Shown: positions 6,345-9,810 of the stretch, in pieces
Position numbering within the stretch: position 1 is the first letter of the stretch
Layout: every line of letters starts with the position of its first letter
Source: Chloroflexota bacterium
Lineage (GTDB): Bacteria > Chloroflexota > Dehalococcoidia > JAUQQI01
DNA: 9,810 nucleotides
Direction of reading: 5' to 3'
Assembly: GCA_030549955.1 (NCBI GenBank)
Contig: JAUQQI010000164.1
Location: 13,360 to 23,169, forward strand
Notes under the pieces: generated by a model
The model's input: the letters and a program-made list of their open reading frames with translations, nothing else
Told to the model about the DNA's origin: nothing
Databases searched by the model: none
Program-made: the position numbers and the translations under genes

Positions 6345-6374
6345 TTGACTTCTGCTGTTAAATATGGCCAAAAT
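6345..6374 (+). promoter_or_regulatory. Candidate promoter of the moxR operon
   Basis: TTGACT (6345-6350; five of six) is followed after 18 bases by CAAAAT (6369-6374; four of six), in the most AT-rich patch of the gap. The predicted start is near the GGAGGT at 6381-6386, so the leader would be very short. An alternative -10, TTAAAT at 6358-6363, has no good -35. One promoter in this gap must drive the three-gene operon, but the exact site is uncertain. Confidence 0.35.
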
Positions 6375-6395
6375 GAACCCGGAGGTTAAACCCGA

Positions 6396-7406
6396 ATGAT
6401 ACCGGAACCGGCAGACAATCGCCTGGAGCGAGCCCTGTTCGAAGTGAAGAAGGTGATCGTGGGGCAGGAGCACCTGCTCGAAATGATGCTGGTGGCCCTG
6501 CTGGCCCGGGGCCACCTGCTCATTGAGGGCGTCCCCGGCCTGGCCAAGACCCTGGCCGTCAAAACCCTGGCCCAGGTGATCGGCGGGACCTTTAAACGAA
6601 TCCAGTTCACCCCGGACCTGGTTCCGGCCGACCTGGTTGGGACCCGGGTCTACAACCAGCATACCGGCGAGTTCACCACCCAGCTTGGGCCGGTTTTTGC
6701 TAACCTCGTCCTCGCCGATGAAATTAACCGGGCCCCGGCAAAGGTTCAGAGCGCCCTGCTGGAGGTGATGCAGGAGCACCAGGTCACCATCGGCAACGAG
6801 ACCTACCGGGTTCCCGAGCCCTTTTTCGTCATGGCCACCCAGAACCCCATCGAATCCGAGGGCACCTACAACCTGCCGGAGGCGCAGGTTGACCGGTTTA
6901 TGTTCAAGGTCGTTATCGACTACCCGAGCCGGCTCGAGGAGGCGGCCATTGTTGCCCGGGTCACCGCCGAACGGCTCCCCGAGGTAAACCGGGTGCTGAC
7001 CCCGCCGGAGCTCCTCGCCTTCCAGCAGGTTGCCGACCGGGTTTACGTCGACCCGAAGCTTGTCGATTACGCCGTCACCCTGGTTGCGGCGACGCGCCGG
7101 CCGGCCGACTTTGGCGTCCCGGAGCTGGGCCGCTACGTCGCCTACGGCGCCAGTCCCCGGGGCTCGATTTATCTCATTGCCGGGGCCAAGGCCCTGGCAA
7201 CCCTCCGGGGCCGGGACTACGTCCTGCCGGAAGACATGACCTACCTGGTGATGGATACCCTGCGGCACCGGCTCATCCTTACTTACGAGGCCCTGGCCCA
7301 GGGCATCACCCCGGAGCAGATTCTCAACCGGCTCATGGAAGTTGTTCGGCCGCCACGGATCGAGCTCATTGACCGGCGAACTCCGGAACCGGTGGGCGAA
7401 GGATGA
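6396..7406 (+). CDS. moxR: MoxR family AAA+ ATPase
   Basis: MoxR ATPases are AAA+ chaperones thought to remodel or activate partner proteins that carry von Willebrand A domains, often for metal or cofactor insertion or envelope-stress roles. The 336-residue protein has Walker A GVPGLAKT (45-52), Walker B LVLADEINR (104-112), sensor 1 ATQNP (147-151) and LPEAQVDRF (160-168), all family hallmarks in order. The length is usual. The ATG at 6396-6398 follows GGAGGT (6381-6386) by 9 bases. Its stop overlaps the DUF58 start in ATGA (7403-7406), so the two are translationally coupled, and a VWA membrane protein follows. This is the classic moxR-DUF58-VWA arrangement. The particular client and physiological task cannot be read from the sequence. 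Confidence 0.95.
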   Translation: MIPEPADNRLERALFEVKKVIVGQEHLLEMMLVALLARGHLLIEGVPGLAKTLAVKTLAQVIGGTFKRIQFTPDLVPADLVGTRVYNQHTGEFTTQLGPVFANLVLADEINRAPAKVQSALLEVMQEHQVTIGNETYRVPEPFFVMATQNPIESEGTYNLPEAQVDRFMFKVVIDYPSRLEEAAIVARVTAERLPEVNRVLTPPELLAFQQVADRVYVDPKLVDYAVTLVAATRRPADFGVPELGRYVAYGASPRGSIYLIAGAKALATLRGRDYVLPEDMTYLVMDTLRHRLILTYEALAQGITPEQILNRLMEVVRPPRIELIDRRTPEPVGEG

Positions 7407-8362
7407 CGCTGACCACGCCCGGCCCGGGGACCCTGCCGGAAGTCCCGGTCGGCGAGGCCGAACGGCTCCTGCGGCGGGTCCAGTTCACCGTCCTCAAGCG
7501 CCTGGACGGTATCCTGCAGGGCGATTACACTGGCCTCTGGCCGGGCCCGGGTTATGAGCTCGCCGAAATCCGGGAGTACCAGCCCGGCGACGAAGTCCGC
7601 CGGGTCGACTGGAACGTCACCGCCCGGATGAACCGGACTTTCGTCCGGGAAACGGTTGAGGAGCGGGAAATCACCGTCTGGCTGGCGGTCGATTTGAGCG
7701 GGTCGATGCATTTCGGCTGGGCCGGCGGTCTGAAGTCGGACCTGGCCACGGAGTTTGCGGCCCTGGTCTCATTTTTGTTTGTCCGGCACGGGAATAAGGT
7801 GGCCCTTGCTGGCTTCTCGAACCGGATTGACCGGCTCGTGCCCCCCAGGTCCGGCCGGAGCCAGGCTGTTCGAATCGTCCACGAACTCCAGACCTGGGAC
7901 TGGGACCGGCCGGTGCCGACCGACCTCGCCGGCGCCATCGGTATGGTCGGCCGGATGCTCCGGCGGCGGTCGCTGGTCTTCCTGGTGTCGGACTTTCTGG
8001 GGCCCAACGACTGGGAGGCGCCTTTTAGGCTCCTGGCTCTGCGGCACGAAGTCGTCCCGGTGAGGGTTCAGGACCCGGCCGAAGTCGACCCGCCGCCCTT
8101 TGGCCTCCTGCGGCTGCAGGACCCCGAATCGGGCGAGCAGCTCTGGGTCGACCTGTCGGACCGCCAGCTGCGCCGGCGGCTGCGGGACCACATGCAGGCC
8201 CACCGGGCCGAGCAGGACGCTATCTTCCGGCGGTGTGGGGTTGATGTGCTGGACCTGTCAACCGACCGCGGGCTGCTGGAGCCGGTTCTGCGGTTTGTTT
8301 CGTTAAGACGGGGGCGAAAGAAGGGATGGAATTCCTCTGGCCGACCGCGCTACCCCTCGTAA
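7403..8362 (+). CDS. DUF58 domain protein with a VWA-like fold
   Basis: DUF58 proteins are the regular partner of MoxR ATPases and carry a von Willebrand A-like domain; their biochemical role is not established. The 319-residue product has the signature YQPGDEVRRVDW (59-70) followed by NVTARMN, then a MIDAS-type metal site: DLSGS (97-101), Thr173-Asp174 and Asp197 in FLVSDF. No signal peptide or membrane span is seen, so it is probably cytoplasmic. It starts in the ATGA overlap with moxR. The family usually ends near LRFVSLRRGRK; here about 13 more residues (after Gly308) run into the next gene, giving a 37-base overlap (8326-8362). The final residues look non-conserved and may only reflect a late stop codon. 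Confidence 0.93.
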   Translation: MTLTTPGPGTLPEVPVGEAERLLRRVQFTVLKRLDGILQGDYTGLWPGPGYELAEIREYQPGDEVRRVDWNVTARMNRTFVRETVEEREITVWLAVDLSGSMHFGWAGGLKSDLATEFAALVSFLFVRHGNKVALAGFSNRIDRLVPPRSGRSQAVRIVHELQTWDWDRPVPTDLAGAIGMVGRMLRRRSLVFLVSDFLGPNDWEAPFRLLALRHEVVPVRVQDPAEVDPPPFGLLRLQDPESGEQLWVDLSDRQLRRRLRDHMQAHRAEQDAIFRRCGVDVLDLSTDRGLLEPVLRFVSLRRGRKKGWNSSGRPRYPS

Positions 8363-9327
8363 TCCTGGGCCCGGCCTTTCTGGGCTTTTACTTCTGGCAG
8401 CAGCGGCGCCGCCGCCGGTACTTCCTGACCTACAGTAATCTGGCGGTGGTCAAGGCCTTGAGCCGGTCGCCGGCGGCCTGGCGCCGCCACCTGCCGCCCG
8501 CCCTGTATTCGCTGGCCTTTACAGCCCTGGCCCTGGCGGTGGCCCGGCCCCAATGGGCCGTTCCGGTACCCGTCAAGCAGGTCACCGTCATGCTGGTTAT
8601 TGACGTATCCCGGAGCATGGAAGCGACGGACATCGCCCCGAACCGGCTGGCCGCCGCAAAGGCCGCCGCGAAGAGCCTGGTTGGGGAGCTACCGCCGGAT
8701 GCCCGGGTCGGCGTCGTCAGCTTCAGCGACAGTGCGAGCGTTCTGGTTCCGCCGACGACCGACCGGGAGCTGGTAAACCAGGCCATAGACAACCTGCGGA
8801 CGATGTCGGCCACGGCCATCGGCGACGGCATCCTCGCGGCCCTGTCGGTCCTGCCCGGCGGTGATTCCCAGGCTGGGTCCCCCGACGGCCGGGGGCGGGC
8901 CCAGCCCGCCCCGAGGCGTGACACCCCGACCTCGTCGCCGGTGGCAACCATTGTCCTCCTCTCTGACGGGGCGAATAACCGGGGTGTCCACCCGGTCGAT
9001 GCGGCGACCCGGGCGCAAGAAAGGAACGTCCGGGTCTACACCATCGGCATCGGCAGCCGGGAAGGGGGCGTCCTCTTCTATGGCAACCAGTTTCTGCGCG
9101 TCTTCCTGGATGAGCGAACCCTCCAGCAGATTGCTGAGATAACCGGCGGCCAGTACTTCTTTGCGCCCACGGCCAAGGACCTTTCAGCCATTTATCAGAA
9201 TCTGGGAAGCACCATCGGCTGGGAAAGGCAGCGGACCGAAGTAACCTTTGCATTCGTTGCGGCCGGCCTTGCCGTGGCCCTGGTCGCCGGTCTGATCTCA
9301 GCGTCGTGGTTCGGCCAGCCCCTCTAG
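8326..9327 (+). CDS. Membrane-anchored von Willebrand A domain protein (BatA-like)
   Basis: The VWA domain is held at the membrane and is the expected client of the MoxR/DUF58 pair. The 333-residue protein opens with a hydrophobic helix (about 4-24), then the basic stretch RRRRRYFL, a second helix (about 57-74), the VWA domain (about 85-295), and a C-terminal helix (about 306-328). This is the usual BatA layout. The MIDAS metal site is complete: DVSRS (93-97), Thr163 in SATAIGDG, and Asp214 in LLSDGANN. Between VLPGG and VATIVLLSDG lies a Pro/Gly/Arg-rich stretch of about 26 residues (179-204) that looks like a flexible loop insert. The start lies 37 bases inside the DUF58 gene, with only a weak GAAAG/AAGGG ribosome site, so reinitiation is likely. 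It ends 30 bases inside the convergent hydrolase. No batB, TPR or batD gene follows. Confidence 0.92.
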   Translation: MEFLWPTALPLVILGPAFLGFYFWQQRRRRRYFLTYSNLAVVKALSRSPAAWRRHLPPALYSLAFTALALAVARPQWAVPVPVKQVTVMLVIDVSRSMEATDIAPNRLAAAKAAAKSLVGELPPDARVGVVSFSDSASVLVPPTTDRELVNQAIDNLRTMSATAIGDGILAALSVLPGGDSQAGSPDGRGRAQPAPRRDTPTSSPVATIVLLSDGANNRGVHPVDAATRAQERNVRVYTIGIGSREGGVLFYGNQFLRVFLDERTLQQIAEITGGQYFFAPTAKDLSAIYQNLGSTIGWERQRTEVTFAFVAAGLAVALVAGLISASWFGQPL

Positions 9328-9810
9328 AAACTCCCGGATTGCCGGATTGACAGCGTCGGGCCGTTCCTGATGGACGTGGTGGGTTGCCCCTTCCACGATA
9401 ATCAGCCGGGACCCGGCAATCTTATCTGCCAGGTAGCGGGCATAGCGGACCGGGGTGAGGGTATCCTCGGTTCCAACAATGATGAGGGTGGGCAAGCTGA
9501 TCAGGTGGACCCGGTCGAGGATGTCGAACCGGTCACAGCAGAGCAGGTCGTTCAACAGGACGGCCGGGCCGATGCGTAGTCGCTTCTCTAAGAGTTGCTC
9601 CCGCTCTTCGGGGGGGAGAAAATCCAGCCCGAATTCCCGGCGCTGCTGCTCGTCCCACTCGGTCCGGTTCCGAATGGCCCGCTCCAGGTCATTGAGAATG
9701 TTCGGGTGCACCCGGAGCCGGGCGCCCGTGCCGATCAGGATAATGCCTTTAAGCTCGTCCGGGTATTTGAGGGCGTAGCGCTGGACAATCGCCCCACCGC
9801 GGGCGTGGCC
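9298..9810 (-). CDS. Alpha/beta hydrolase fold protein (N-terminus beyond the right edge), nucleophile Ser replaced by Ala
   Basis: The open frame enters at the right edge and ends at the TGA 9298-9300; an internal GTG at 9709-9711 is probably not the start, because the frame and homology continue upstream. The visible 170 residues begin at the nucleophile elbow: GHARGGAIVQRYALKYPDEL, where the family has GHSxGGAIAQ. The cap region follows, then the acid strand LIIVGTEDTLTPVRYARYL (Asp) and GATHHVHQERPDAVN (His), both intact. Position 3 of the elbow is Ala (GCC, complement of 9802-9804) where Ser is needed; one base change would give TCC. As read, it should lack normal esterase/hydrolase catalysis. 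The oxyanion loop and true start are outside the window. The 3' end overlaps the VWA gene by 30 bases in convergent orientation. Fold assignment is firm; substrate is unknown. Confidence 0.85.
   Translation of the reverse strand, partial: GHARGGAIVQRYALKYPDELKGIILIGTGARLRVHPNILNDLERAIRNRTEWDEQQRREFGLDFLPPEEREQLLEKRLRIGPAVLLNDLLCCDRFDILDRVHLISLPTLIIVGTEDTLTPVRYARYLADKIAGSRLIIVEGATHHVHQERPDAVNPAIREFLEGLAEPRR

Noticed and set aside
6189..7268. Long minus-strand open frame opposite moxR
   Set aside because: Antisense shadow; the plus strand shows the complete Walker A, Walker B and sensor 1 series of a MoxR ATPase.

Overview
This is a GC-rich bacterial window made of compact housekeeping and metabolic genes. 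I see no insertion sequence, CRISPR array, rRNA or tRNA. Strong Shine-Dalgarno sites, TTG and GTG starts, heavy CGG/GCC/CCG codon use and overlapping gene ends fit a GC-rich bacterium. A myo-inositol-phosphate synthase / GT4 glycosyltransferase / CDP-alcohol phosphotransferase operon points to a lineage with inositol lipids, such as Actinomycetota, or perhaps a Chloroflexota or thermophilic Bacillota relative. The sequence alone does not settle the taxonomy.

Layout. (1) 1-1815, minus: an S9 prolyl-oligopeptidase-type peptidase. It is split by a single-base frameshift near 1058-1063 and its last residues lie beyond the left edge. Every catalytic residue is still encoded. (2) 1816-2239: a 424-bp divergent intergenic region. 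It holds a promoter for the peptidase with an inverted repeat exactly between its -35 and -10, a run of hairpins at 1926-2113 that could be an unidentified structured RNA, and a leader with a small hairpin before the inositol operon. (3) 2240-5122, plus: ino1, a PimA-like GT4 glycosyltransferase and a CDP-alcohol phosphotransferase. This is a plausible pathway from glucose-6-phosphate to a glycosylated phosphatidylinositol. (4) 5119-6294, minus: a CaiB/BaiF family CoA-transferase, convergent with and overlapping the operon end. (5) 6396-9327, plus: a MoxR AAA+ ATPase, a DUF58 protein and a membrane-anchored VWA (BatA-like) protein, all overlapping and probably cotranscribed. (6) 9298-9810, minus: an alpha/beta hydrolase cut by the right edge, with Ala where the nucleophilic Ser is expected.

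The inositol operon and the MoxR/DUF58/VWA operon are recognisable functional units. The peptidase, CoA-transferase and hydrolase look like unrelated neighbours. I do not see convincing evidence of a wholly new system. The best leads are the structured intergenic region, the operator-like repeat, the frameshifted peptidase and the Ser-to-Ala hydrolase.
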